NCBI RefSeq assembly: GCF_003997935.1
Contig: NZ_RZQL01000024.1
Location: 1-43,063 of the forward strand
Length of the DNA: 43,063 bases
Source: Mesorhizobium sp. M7A.F.Ca.US.006.01.1.1
GTDB taxonomy: Bacteria > Pseudomonadota > Alphaproteobacteria > Rhizobiales > Rhizobiaceae
Direction: 5' to 3'
In this document: positions 1 through 7,604 of the stretch, one piece after another
Numbering within the stretch: position 1 is the stretch's first letter
How the letters are laid out: each line of letters begins with the position of its first letter
Notes under the pieces: generated by a model
What the model saw: only the letters and a program-made list of their open reading frames with translations
The model's database searches: none
What the model was told of the DNA's origin: nothing
Translations under genes and position numbers: made by a program

Positions 1-450
1 GATTTCGACGAACCGCCGGCGCTCGACGTGAGCGACCGCACGAAGGATATGAACGTGCTCTCCCCATCGACGCCTGGTGAACAGCGGCTGCAGACCGACA
101 GCTATCCGCTGGTCAGCGCACGCAGCTACGACCTGCCGTTCGAGACTGTCGTCAATGCCGTCGAAACCGTACTCGACCGGCGCGACTGGGAGCTGTCGGA
201 ACCCTATCCCGATCTCGCCGGGCAAAGCGAGGTGACCATCACCGCCGTCGCCAAGGGCTTCGTGATCGGCCTTCCCGCCGATGTGGCGATCCGCGTGACG
301 GACGATGGCGATACGGTCATCGTCGACATGCGGTCAGCTTCGCGATACGGCCGCTACGACCTTGGCGACAATGCCGCGCGCATCACCGAATTCCTGGCGG
401 AGCTCGACCAGGAAGTCGCCGGTCAGGTTGGCGCCGCGCCGGCCGAATAA
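1..450 (+). CDS. DUF1499 family protein, 5' end outside the window
   Basis: The reading frame is open from the first base and ends at TAA 448-450, so the start lies upstream of the window; the GTG at 28 is probably internal. The C-terminal half has the DUF1499 pattern: a hydrophobic strand (VAIRV), then DMRSASRYGRYDLGDNAARI and a final helix. The family's function is unknown. The gene converges on the MBL-fold hydrolase with only 31 bases between the stops. Family identification is fairly secure; the missing N-terminus may include membrane segments. Confidence 0.75.
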   Translation, partial: DFDEPPALDVSDRTKDMNVLSPSTPGEQRLQTDSYPLVSARSYDLPFETVVNAVETVLDRRDWELSEPYPDLAGQSEVTITAVAKGFVIGLPADVAIRVTDDGDTVIVDMRSASRYGRYDLGDNAARITEFLAELDQEVAGQVGAAPAE

Positions 451-481
451 GGCGTCGGCACCTGGCAGCGGTCCAGGTGGC

Positions 482-1390
482 CTATCCAGCCGGCGTGAAG
501 ATGCCGTCGATGGCCGGTGCGGCATCGGTCACAACCAGGCCGCGCGCCGTCAGATCCTCGAGATGGGCAAGCACCGACAATCCGGCGGCGCCATGCAGCC
601 GCGGATCGGTGTCCCTGTAGATCGCCTTGACCATGTCCAAGATCGTCCGGTCGCCCTCTCTGACCCGCTCCAGAATAGCGCGCTCGCGCATCTTGCGGTG
701 CGTCTTCAGCCCACGCATGAAAGCGCGCGGTGCCGTCACCGGCCCGCCATGTCCAGGCAGCAGCAAGCGGTCCCCACGTTCGATCAAGCGATCCAGTGAG
801 GCCATGTAGTCGGCCATCGCCCCGTCCGGCGGGGCGACGATGGAGGTTGCCCAGGCCATGACATGATCGGCCGAAAACAGAATGCCGGTTCCTTCCAGTG
901 CGAACGCCGCATGATTGGCGGTGTGGCCCGGGGTCAGAACCGTCCGGATCGACCAGCCGTCGCCATCGACCACCTCGCCGTCGGAAAGGGCGATGTCGGG
1001 AACGAAAGCCATGTCGGCACTGGCGTCGAGCGCATTGGTCTCGCCGATATGCAGGGCTCTTGCCGGCCGGTGCGGCCCCTCGGCCAGCACGATGGCGCCG
1101 GTGCGCTCTTTCAGCCGGGCAGCCAGCGGGGAGTGGTCGCGATGCGTATGGCTGACGAAGATATGACTGACCGGCCGGCCTGCGATCACCTCGAGCAGGG
1201 TTCGTAGATGCGCCTCGTCATCTGGCCCCGGATCGATCACCGCCAGCGTATCGCGGCCAATTATGTAGCTGTTGGTGCCGTGAAAGGTGAAAGGGCTTGG
1301 ATTGCGGGCCGTGATGCGCTGGACATCGGGGGCGACGTTCACCCCCTGGCCATAGAGCGGGTCGAAGCCGGTATCGAATTTCAGTGCCAT
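482..1390 (-). CDS. MBL-fold metallo-hydrolase (LACTB2-like)
   Basis: A 302-residue protein of the metallo-beta-lactamase superfamily. The zinc-binding HxHxDH motif is visible as SHTHRDH (His81, His83, Asp85, His86). Later metal-binding segments are TPGHTANH, SADHVM and LPGHGGP. The C-terminal helical domain with the LACTB2-type winged-helix look (HRKMRERAIL, then YRDTDPRLHGAA) supports a hydrolase of the LACTB2 subgroup; the substrate is not predictable. The frame is open far upstream, but the conserved region begins at ATG 1390 (MALKFD), and anything longer would overlap the bioY promoter. It is divergent from bioY. Confidence 0.88.
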   Translation of the reverse strand: MALKFDTGFDPLYGQGVNVAPDVQRITARNPSPFTFHGTNSYIIGRDTLAVIDPGPDDEAHLRTLLEVIAGRPVSHIFVSHTHRDHSPLAARLKERTGAIVLAEGPHRPARALHIGETNALDASADMAFVPDIALSDGEVVDGDGWSIRTVLTPGHTANHAAFALEGTGILFSADHVMAWATSIVAPPDGAMADYMASLDRLIERGDRLLLPGHGGPVTAPRAFMRGLKTHRKMRERAILERVREGDRTILDMVKAIYRDTDPRLHGAAGLSVLAHLEDLTARGLVVTDAAPAIDGIFTPAG

Positions 1391-1429
1391 GGCGGATGCA
1401 TCGGTGCCTTGTTTCGGGAAACGGCAAAA

Positions 1430-1500
1430 CCGATTGCCGCATAACACGCAAGCCAATATAGGAGGATGTGAGGCCGCGAACATCGGAGTGCGGCAATCGG
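1430..1500. promoter_or_regulatory. 12-bp perfect inverted repeat in the MBL-bioY intergenic
   Basis: CCGATTGCCGCA at 1430-1441 is the exact reverse complement of TGCGGCAATCGG at 1489-1500, with 47 bases between. The right arm ends five bases before the bioY ribosome binding site. It could be two operator half-sites on either side of a promoter, or a leader-RNA stem that reaches the bioY start region. I did not find the BioR-type TTATAGATAA box nearby. An arm of this length could occur by chance about once in several windows of this size. Confidence 0.4.
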
Positions 1501-1514
1501 ATTGGGGAAATACC

Positions 1515-2105
1515 ATGGCAATTGCAACTACGATGCGTCCGCTTGTTTCTCTGGCTCTGCCGCAAAATGGCGCGGCGCGGCTGGCAACGCAGCTTTTCCT
1601 GGCCATCGCCGGGACGCTTGTGCTGACACTGTCGGCCAAGACCAAGGTGATGCTCGGGCCGGTCGACATTTCGATGCAGACGCTGGCCGTGCTGCTGATC
1701 GCCGCCGCCTTCGGCATGCGTCTCGGCGTCGCCACCCTGTTGCTCTACATGGCGGAGGGCGCCATGGGCTTCCCCGTCTTCCAGAGCACGCCTGAAAAAG
1801 GTCTGGGCATTGCTTACATGCTCGGCTCGACCGGCGGCTATCTCGCCGGCTTCGTGGTCATGGCGGCAATTGTCGGCTGGGCGGCGGATCGCGGCTGGGA
1901 CCGCCATCCGATCAAGCTTTTTAACGCCATGCTGGTTGCCGAGGTCGTCATGATGGCGATGGGTTTCGCATGGCTGGCGCTGCTCATCGGTCCGGAAAAG
2001 TCGTGGCAGTTCGGCGTCGTGCCGTTCATCGTCGGCGACCTGATCAAGGTGGCTCTCGCGGCAAGCCTGGTGCCGGCCGTCTGGACGCTGCTCAAGCGCG
2101 GCTGA
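1515..2105 (+). CDS. bioY: BioY biotin transporter substrate-binding (S) component
   Basis: A 196-residue integral membrane protein of the BioY family, the biotin-binding S component of ECF-type transporters. It has about six hydrophobic segments; the family-typical LGPVDISMQTLAVLL and the YMLGSTGGYLAGF segment with its glycine-rich turn are both present. ATG 1515 is preceded by GGGGAA at 1505-1510, which decides the start over the longer open frame. No bioM or bioN ATPase/permease gene is adjacent, so it either works alone, as reported for some BioY proteins, or uses energizing subunits encoded elsewhere. Biotin salvage is the expected role. Confidence 0.93.
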   Translation: MAIATTMRPLVSLALPQNGAARLATQLFLAIAGTLVLTLSAKTKVMLGPVDISMQTLAVLLIAAAFGMRLGVATLLLYMAEGAMGFPVFQSTPEKGLGIAYMLGSTGGYLAGFVVMAAIVGWAADRGWDRHPIKLFNAMLVAEVVMMAMGFAWLALLIGPEKSWQFGVVPFIVGDLIKVALAASLVPAVWTLLKRG

Positions 2106-2597
2106 AGCGCGCGATCGAAGAAACAGCGAGGGGCAATCAAACCCCCGGCTGGAGCGGCGTGACTGGCTGATTCCGGCCTGATGCCGCCAAGGAGTATCAC
2201 TCAGGTTTCCTAAAACGGCTTTGGAAACAGCACGTCCATCGTGCGCGAGGTGCTGCCTTGAAGCAGCGAGCAACCCGTGCGCAATTCCTGCGATGCGCTT
2301 GACGCGAAGGAACTGAACGTTGCCACCGTGTCGCAACTTCCAGTCCGGTTGAAAGACGATCACCATCTGCCCCTTTAGCCAGCCATACTGGCAAGGCATG
2401 CAGGTACGGTTCTGGGCCGCTCTTCATTGGCCAAGGAACGTTTTGCAGCAATCCGAAGCTGTTCCTGCCTGAAAGGCGTGAGTTCGACAGAAGCAAGTTA
2501 TGACGAGGCCGCCGTCGCACCGACGCTAGGATGCGGCAAAAAGACTTGCTATGTCGGGGATTCTGGAGTAGAACATAGAGTGAACAAAGAGGTGACT
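2106..2597. other. Intergenic stretch without a convincing gene
   Basis: About 490 bases between bioY and the VOC gene. Several open frames exist on both strands, but none has a good start signal or a recognisable protein. A short GGGG/CCCC stem-loop just after bioY (around 2129-2146) could be a weak terminator. The 3' part presumably carries the VOC promoter; I cannot place -35/-10 elements with confidence. Confidence 0.4.
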
Positions 2598-2942
2598 ATG
2601 AAACTGTCCGGAAAACTCGACTACCTGGAAATGCCGGCTACGGGCGGGACGCTGGACCGGCTGAAGGGCTTCTACAGTGCCGCCTTTGCCTGGTCGTTCA
2701 CTGACTATGGGCCAACCTATTCGGCCTTTGCCGAAGGCTTGGACGGGGGGTTTCAGGCCGACGCCGCCGAAGCGCCATCAAAGCCGCTGCCGGTGCTCTA
2801 CAGCAGGGATCTGGAGGCGACCCTCGACGCTGTCGAAAACGCCGGCGGCACGGTCGTCAAGCCGATCTTCGCGTTTCCTGGCGGCCGCCGTTTCCACTTT
2901 GCCGATCCGGCCGGCAACGAGATGGCGGTGTGGTCCGAATAG
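2598..2942 (+). CDS. VOC (glyoxalase/bleomycin resistance) family protein
   Basis: A 114-residue single-domain protein of the vicinal oxygen chelate fold. It starts LDYLEMPATGG.LDRLKGFYSAAFAW, the usual first beta strand and helix with the 'FY...AFGW'-like pattern. It ends in GGRRFHFADPAGNEMAVW, the standard last strand with a potential metal-ligand glutamate. Start ATG 2598 has a GAGGTG ribosome site about five bases upstream. The substrate cannot be told from sequence. It is a single gene followed by tRNA-Gln. Confidence 0.85.
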   Translation: MKLSGKLDYLEMPATGGTLDRLKGFYSAAFAWSFTDYGPTYSAFAEGLDGGFQADAAEAPSKPLPVLYSRDLEATLDAVENAGGTVVKPIFAFPGGRRFHFADPAGNEMAVWSE

Positions 2943-3069
2943 CCAACTCGTGCCATCTGGCGGCGTTGCTTTTGCTCCCCCAAACAGGCGTTCTCACCAC
3001 CCTTCATGGGCATTGTGCTTTTTGGCTGCTCTGCTAATAACGCGCCGCACAAGCGACTCTGACGGCAAT

Positions 3070-3144
3070 TGGGGCGTCGCCAAGTGGTAAGGCATCGGTT
3101 TTTGGTACCGACATTCCCAGGTTCGAATCCTGGCGCCCCAGCCA
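3070..3144 (+). tRNA. tRNA-Gln (anticodon UUG)
   Basis: A complete cloverleaf: acceptor stem TGGGGCG (3070-3076) pairs with CGCCCCA (3134-3140). The anticodon stem TCGGT/ACCGA encloses loop TTTTGGT with anticodon TTG. The T arm carries GGTTCGAATCC. Discriminator G3141 is followed by an encoded CCA (3142-3144). The anticodon reads CAA glutamine codons. Confidence 0.95.
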
Positions 3145-3370
3145 TCCCGCTCAGGTCCGTTCCGGACACATAGGACCAGAGAGTACCTTTGCGATCTTCC
3201 ATGAAGCCGATCGGATCACAGTTCGATTGTGTCATAAATTCAGATGAGCCAACGCCGTCGCGGCAAAATCGGGTCACCCACTTGCGTGATCTGGACAGTG
3301 TCGCCTTGAACATCTCCTTCTTTCCATACATAGGTCGGCCGGGTGGGTGGCGGCTCAACATGGAATTTCA

Positions 3371-5461
3371 ATGAACCTTTCTATCTTCGCCATCAACCTC
3401 GATCGCGAGACCCAGCGCTGGAGCGAATTGCTCGCCAGCGCCGAAGCGGCAGGCCTGACCTTGCAGCGCATTACCGCCGTCGACGGTCGGGCGCTTGCTG
3501 AAAAAGACTGGACGGAGATCGATCTGCCAGCCGCGCGCAAGCTGAGCGGGCGCGACATCCTTTCCGGCGAATATGCCTGTTACCGCAGCCATATCCAGGC
3601 GCTGGAAACGTTTCTGGCCGGTGGCAGCGCCTATGGCCTGATCGTCGAGGACGACGTCCTCTTCAGCGAAAACACCATGCGGCGCATCGAGGCCATCATC
3701 GCGGCGGTGCCGGATTTCGACGTCATCAAGCTGACCAACCATCGCATCAGCTTCTTCATGCGCGCCGTCGAAACGGCGGAAGGCGACGAGATCGGTCGTG
3801 CGTTGCATGGCCCGCAAGGCTCGGCCGCCGCCTATCTGGTGACGCGGGAGGGCGCGCAGGGTCTGTTGTCGGCGCTCGCCGTCATGAAAATGCCATGGGA
3901 CGTCGCGCTCGAACGTTTTTGGGATACCGGCCTGAAGGTCTATTCGGCCCGCCAAAACGTGCTTGGCTTCGCCGCCAGCAGCGAGATCTCCGGCATAGCC
4001 GGTCCCTCGGGAAGCTACAAATCCGCAAGGCTGGGCGGGCCAAGCCGGCTACGTGCCGGGGTGTTGCGGGCCAGCGACGAGCTGCGCCGCCTGCATCACG
4101 TCCTGCTGCCGCCCCCTTTGCCGCGAGCTACCCTGGACTATGCCAAGGACAACGCGCCGCGCCACACCTTGCTTCTGTTGCTTGCGGCACTCGCCGTTCT
4201 CGCTTTGGTTTCCGCGGTGTGGCGCGAGGCCGACACCTACCGCTATGCGGGCCTGGCGCTGGCCCTGGTCGCGGTCATCCGCTGGTTCAGGGTGGATTTG
4301 TGGACCTACAGCAAACCGCTGATCGGTTGGGTCGGCTTCCTGTGTCTGGGATGGTCGCTCTACGTCTTCATCCGACTGGCGATCGTCTATTTCGGCACCC
4401 ACCAGTTGGGTGGCGCCGAAGGCATTTACATGTTTCCGCTGTTCTACGCGACGACCGGCTTCGCGTTTCTGCTGTTTGTCAGGCAGCCCGCACGGCTCGT
4501 GCTCGGGTTCATGATCCTCAGTCTTGTCTTCCTGGCGGCGGACACTGCCTGTTCGGGCATGTTTCAGGACATCCAACCGGCCCCGTGGCTTTTCAATAAT
4601 CCCATCCACGCGTCGGTGGCGGCCGGTTTCATCTTCCTCTGCACGCTGCAATTCATGGCTTACACGGCCCAGAGAACGGACCTCGGGAAAGCAACCAAGA
4701 ACCTGCATTGGGCGCTGTCGACAGCCGTCCTGCTGCTTGCCCTCGTCAATATCATCGAGATGCGGTCAAAGGGCGTGTGGCTTGCGCTTGCGCTTGCCCT
4801 TCTCTTGTTGACGGTGATGACCCTGGCGAGAGGCCATCGCCGCGAACTGTTGGTTTCGGGTGGCGTGCTGGCGATCGTGGCGGCCGGCATCGTCGCAACA
4901 CACAACATCTTCTCGTCCACCGCCGGCGATACCATGGCCTTCGTCAAAACCTTGGTTCCGGACGTGTTCAGGCATGGCGTCCTCCCCGCCTTCGACCGCG
5001 CTATCGCGAGCGATGCGGTGCCGCTTGCAGCCAAGGAAAGGTTGATGCTGTGGGCGGATGCGATCGATATCTGGAAACGCCACCCGATCTTCGGAGCCAG
5101 CTCCAGCTGGCTGACCGAGTGGGAGAACAGAACCTATCATCCCATGATCTTGAACGTCTTCCACAATGGCTATCTGGAGATTGCCGTGCGCTATGGTGTG
5201 GTCGGGCTGGCGTTCTTTGCCTTTCTCTACATCTGGTCGGCCAGGCAGGTTCTGCTGGCCGTGCGAGCCAAGCTTGTCGCTCCGGCCGCATGGTCCTGCT
5301 ACATCTCCACGCTGGTCTTCTTCGCCCTAAGCATCCTTACCAATTCCAACAATCGGCTGGCCATGGGCGAGGCCTTCATGTGGCTTGCCGCGGCGTTCGG
5401 CTTCTATTGTTTTTATGTTCGCCAGCAGAAAAACCTTGTCGCGCCGCGAACCTATTTCTAG
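3371..5461 (+). CDS. Glycosyltransferase family 25 domain fused to O-antigen ligase-like membrane domain
   Basis: A 696-residue protein with two parts. Residues 1-215 are a GT25 (LPS glycosyltransferase) domain: start NLSIFAINLDRETQRW, the CYRSHIQALE helix, the acidic VEDDVLF motif near residue 93, and the PWDVALERFW segment. After a linker, residues 258-696 form a polytopic membrane domain with about ten to twelve hydrophobic helices. It carries Wzy/WaaL-type signatures: a MRSKGVWLAL arginine motif near residue 460 and FHNGYLEIAVRYGVVGL near 597. The likely role is transfer of a sugar plus ligation or polymerisation of surface polysaccharide at the inner membrane. ATG 3371 begins the GT25 homology; a GTG at 3347 is an alternative and neither has a strong ribosome site. 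The fusion is unusual. Confidence 0.8.
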   Translation: MNLSIFAINLDRETQRWSELLASAEAAGLTLQRITAVDGRALAEKDWTEIDLPAARKLSGRDILSGEYACYRSHIQALETFLAGGSAYGLIVEDDVLFSENTMRRIEAIIAAVPDFDVIKLTNHRISFFMRAVETAEGDEIGRALHGPQGSAAAYLVTREGAQGLLSALAVMKMPWDVALERFWDTGLKVYSARQNVLGFAASSEISGIAGPSGSYKSARLGGPSRLRAGVLRASDELRRLHHVLLPPPLPRATLDYAKDNAPRHTLLLLLAALAVLALVSAVWREADTYRYAGLALALVAVIRWFRVDLWTYSKPLIGWVGFLCLGWSLYVFIRLAIVYFGTHQLGGAEGIYMFPLFYATTGFAFLLFVRQPARLVLGFMILSLVFLAADTACSGMFQDIQPAPWLFNNPIHASVAAGFIFLCTLQFMAYTAQRTDLGKATKNLHWALSTAVLLLALVNIIEMRSKGVWLALALALLLLTVMTLARGHRRELLVSGGVLAIVAAGIVATHNIFSSTAGDTMAFVKTLVPDVFRHGVLPAFDRAIASDAVPLAAKERLMLWADAIDIWKRHPIFGASSSWLTEWENRTYHPMILNVFHNGYLEIAVRYGVVGLAFFAFLYIWSARQVLLAVRAKLVAPAAWSCYISTLVFFALSILTNSNNRLAMGEAFMWLAAAFGFYCFYVRQQKNLVAPRTYF

Positions 5462-5516
5462 GGTCCGCTATCGTACCAGCCGGTTGCGGCCGATGCACCT
5501 TTGACGCCCCGCTCAA

Positions 5517-5535
5517 TTTCCCGATAATCGGGAAA
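5517..5535. promoter_or_regulatory. 19-bp perfect palindrome, site A
   Basis: TTTCCCGAT-A-ATCGGGAAA lies between the GT25-ligase stop (5461) and the PhyH start (5618). The dyad with a one-base centre looks like a dimeric-regulator operator rather than a terminator, since no T-run follows. A copy matching at 16 of 19 positions occurs at 9564-9582. The binding protein is unknown. Confidence 0.5.
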
Positions 5536-5617
5536 GTCGATGCCAAAATCCACGGCTTATCGCCGGCAACCCCTTCGTTACGATCGACACAGATCACAGA
5601 CAGGGGTTGTCACGGAC

Positions 5618-6490
5618 ATGCTGACGGACAAGCAGGCACGCGAAGCGGTGGAGCAGTACCGCGAGGAAGGATACGCGGTCGTTCGACAATTCGTCGATGG
5701 CGACGAGATGATCCGGCTGAAGAAGGAAACCGATGCGGTCTACGCCGAAGGCCTCAAGCATCACGCCACCTTCCGGCACGGCAATCTGAATTTCCAGATC
5801 CTGCCTGAATCGGACTTTGGCCAACGCTATGTGCTGCAGGCTTACTGGTTTTCCTGGATCAATTCCTATTTCGAGCAGTTCCGTCGCAGTCCCGACTATC
5901 TGAAGCTGCTCGAGGGCCTGATCGGCCGCGACATAAGGCAGATCGCCCAACAGCTGCACTGGAAGCCGCCCGGCGCCAATGTCACGGGTTATCGCTTCCA
6001 CCAGGATCTGCGCTTCCGTAACCAGGCCGCTTTCGACAATGTCGCCGACGCCACCGTGACAACGGGCCTCGCGGTCGATCGGGCGACGCTTGACAATGGC
6101 TGCCTTCAGGTTGTGCCCCGCAGCCACAAGCTCGGCTATCTCGGCCTGTCGGACGAGGGAACCGGCGAGCTGATGAAGGGCCTGACCGCCGAAGAAGAGT
6201 TGCGCAAGGTCGGCATCGACCCGGCGACCATCGTTCCGCTGGTGCTGGAACCGGGCGACCTTGCTTTATGGGGGCTGCTCACCGTGCACGGCTCCTCGCC
6301 CAACAAGTCGCAGCACGACCGCGCCTTTGCGCTGTCCAGCTATGTGCGGGCCGATACGACGCAACGCGGCGAATGGGCGTTCAGGGACGGTGTTTCGGTG
6401 CCGCTCGGCAAGACGCCGGCACTGTGCAAATACGAAAAGCTCTTCGAGGAGCCGGGACCGATGTACGACACCACCGCCTGGTGGAAATGA
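5618..6490 (+). CDS. Phytanoyl-CoA dioxygenase (PhyH) family protein
   Basis: A 290-residue Fe(II)/2-oxoglutarate-dependent oxygenase of the PhyH family. The iron triad is visible as His128-x-Asp130 in YRFHQD and the distal His224 in LTVHGSSPNKS. Arg235 in HDRAFALSSYVR is the likely 2-oxoglutarate salt bridge. The family hydroxylates varied small molecules, so the substrate is open. ATG 5618 is chosen because homology begins near MLTDKQ; an AGGGG sequence lies 12 bases upstream. The strong hairpin at 6518-6547 follows the gene. Its position after the polysaccharide fusion gene may be coincidental. Confidence 0.88.
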   Translation: MLTDKQAREAVEQYREEGYAVVRQFVDGDEMIRLKKETDAVYAEGLKHHATFRHGNLNFQILPESDFGQRYVLQAYWFSWINSYFEQFRRSPDYLKLLEGLIGRDIRQIAQQLHWKPPGANVTGYRFHQDLRFRNQAAFDNVADATVTTGLAVDRATLDNGCLQVVPRSHKLGYLGLSDEGTGELMKGLTAEEELRKVGIDPATIVPLVLEPGDLALWGLLTVHGSSPNKSQHDRAFALSSYVRADTTQRGEWAFRDGVSVPLGKTPALCKYEKLFEEPGPMYDTTAWWK

Positions 6491-6517
6491 CGCTGCCGCG
6501 TCGGGCGACGGGGGCAG

Positions 6518-6547
6518 CAGGGGCCTGGCGTTCGCGCCAGGCCCCTG
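6518..6547. terminator. Strong 13-bp hairpin with TTCG loop between convergent genes
   Basis: CAGGGGCCTGGCG (6518-6530) and CGCCAGGCCCCTG (6535-6547) pair perfectly across a TTCG loop. It sits between the convergent PhyH and LysR genes and can act on either transcript. No T-run follows on either side, so termination strength is uncertain. Confidence 0.75.
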
Positions 6548-6576
6548 ACGGCGTTGGCCGGCAATTGGGCAGCATT

Positions 6577-7476
6577 TCAGGCGCTGAAGTCGGCCGACAG
6601 TTCGCGGATCAGGAAATCGACGAACGCGCGCACCTTGGCCGCAATATAGGTGCGGTGCGGATAGAGCGCGTAGATCGGGCTGGAGCAGGGGCGAAACTCA
6701 TCCAGCTGCACTTCCAGCCGGCCGTCCCTGATCGCAGCGTCGACCAGCAGGCTAGGCAGGTTACCGATGCCGAAACCGGCGGTGGTCATCTGGTAGGCGG
6801 CCTCGACGCTGTTGGTCGAGATGCGCCCGCCGACAGCCGCATCGAAAGGGCCGTCTGGTCCGATGAAAGGCCATGTGCCGAGGCGCTTGGCGAAATTGCT
6901 CAGCACGCAGGAATGGCTTGCCAGCTCATCCGGGTGGACCGGGCGGCCGTTTGCGTCCCAATAATCGGGCGTGGCGCAGACATAGTTGCGGACCTCACCA
7001 AGCCGGCGGGCAATCAAGGCGGAATCCGCCTGACCGCCGAAGCGGATGGCGACATCGTAGCCTTCCTCGACAATGCCGACGACATAACGCGCGGTGAGGT
7101 CGAACTCGATCGTGGTGAGCGGGTTCTCTTCGAGGAATTTCGGCACCAGCTTGGTTATGCGTGTGTGGCCCAGAACATTGGAGCAGGAAACCCGGATCAG
7201 GCCGCGCGTCTCCTTGTGCAGGCCGCGCGTCGAATCCTGCAGTTCGGAAATGTCGTCGAGCAGGCTGCGGGCACGCGGAGCATAGTCGCGGCCCGCCTCG
7301 GTGAGGCTGAGGCGCCTTGTGGTGCGATTGATGAGTCGGACGCCGAGGTCGTCTTCCAGTTCCTTGATGGTGCGGCTGACGGCCGTCGTCGACATGTTGA
7401 GATCGCGCGCCGCCGCCGACAGGCTGCCCAGCAGGCAGACCCGATCGAACACCCGCATCGCCGTCAGAAGATTCAT
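6577..7476 (-). CDS. LysR-family transcriptional regulator
   Basis: A 299-residue LysR-type regulator. The N-terminal winged helix-turn-helix spans residues 1-60 (FDRVCLLGSLSAAARDLNMSTTAVSRTIKELED, then LINRTTRRLSLTEAG). The substrate-binding domain follows, with the FGIGNLPSLLV segment typical of the CrgA/DsdC-like group. ATG 7476 has GGGGAAGG upstream. It is divergent from the peptide-type binding protein with a 128-base shared intergenic, so it probably regulates that gene; this is inferred from position alone. The effector is unknown. Confidence 0.92.
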   Translation of the reverse strand: MNLLTAMRVFDRVCLLGSLSAAARDLNMSTTAVSRTIKELEDDLGVRLINRTTRRLSLTEAGRDYAPRARSLLDDISELQDSTRGLHKETRGLIRVSCSNVLGHTRITKLVPKFLEENPLTTIEFDLTARYVVGIVEEGYDVAIRFGGQADSALIARRLGEVRNYVCATPDYWDANGRPVHPDELASHSCVLSNFAKRLGTWPFIGPDGPFDAAVGGRISTNSVEAAYQMTTAGFGIGNLPSLLVDAAIRDGRLEVQLDEFRPCSSPIYALYPHRTYIAAKVRAFVDFLIRELSADFSA

Positions 7477-7604
7477 CTTGCCTTCCCCTCACCGCCGCGG
7501 CCCCGCCGCCATCGGCTGCGTCTTGTAGGAAACAGCGCCCAGCAACGACGCGGCAAGGGCATTCCACCGAATTTGGGCGTAAAATCAACAATGGGAGAAC
7601 CGAT

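Noticed and set aside
2798..3361. Minus-strand frame across the VOC gene end and tRNA-Gln that reads like a protein of 187 residues.
   Set aside because: It includes the antisense of tRNA-Gln (the familiar GAPGFEPG string seen in spurious annotations) and shadows the VOC gene.
3145..3370. Possible integration remnant at the 3' side of tRNA-Gln.
   Set aside because: No integrase, no repeat of the tRNA 3' end and no transposase motif can be seen; only a very short GTCCG/CGGAC dyad is present.
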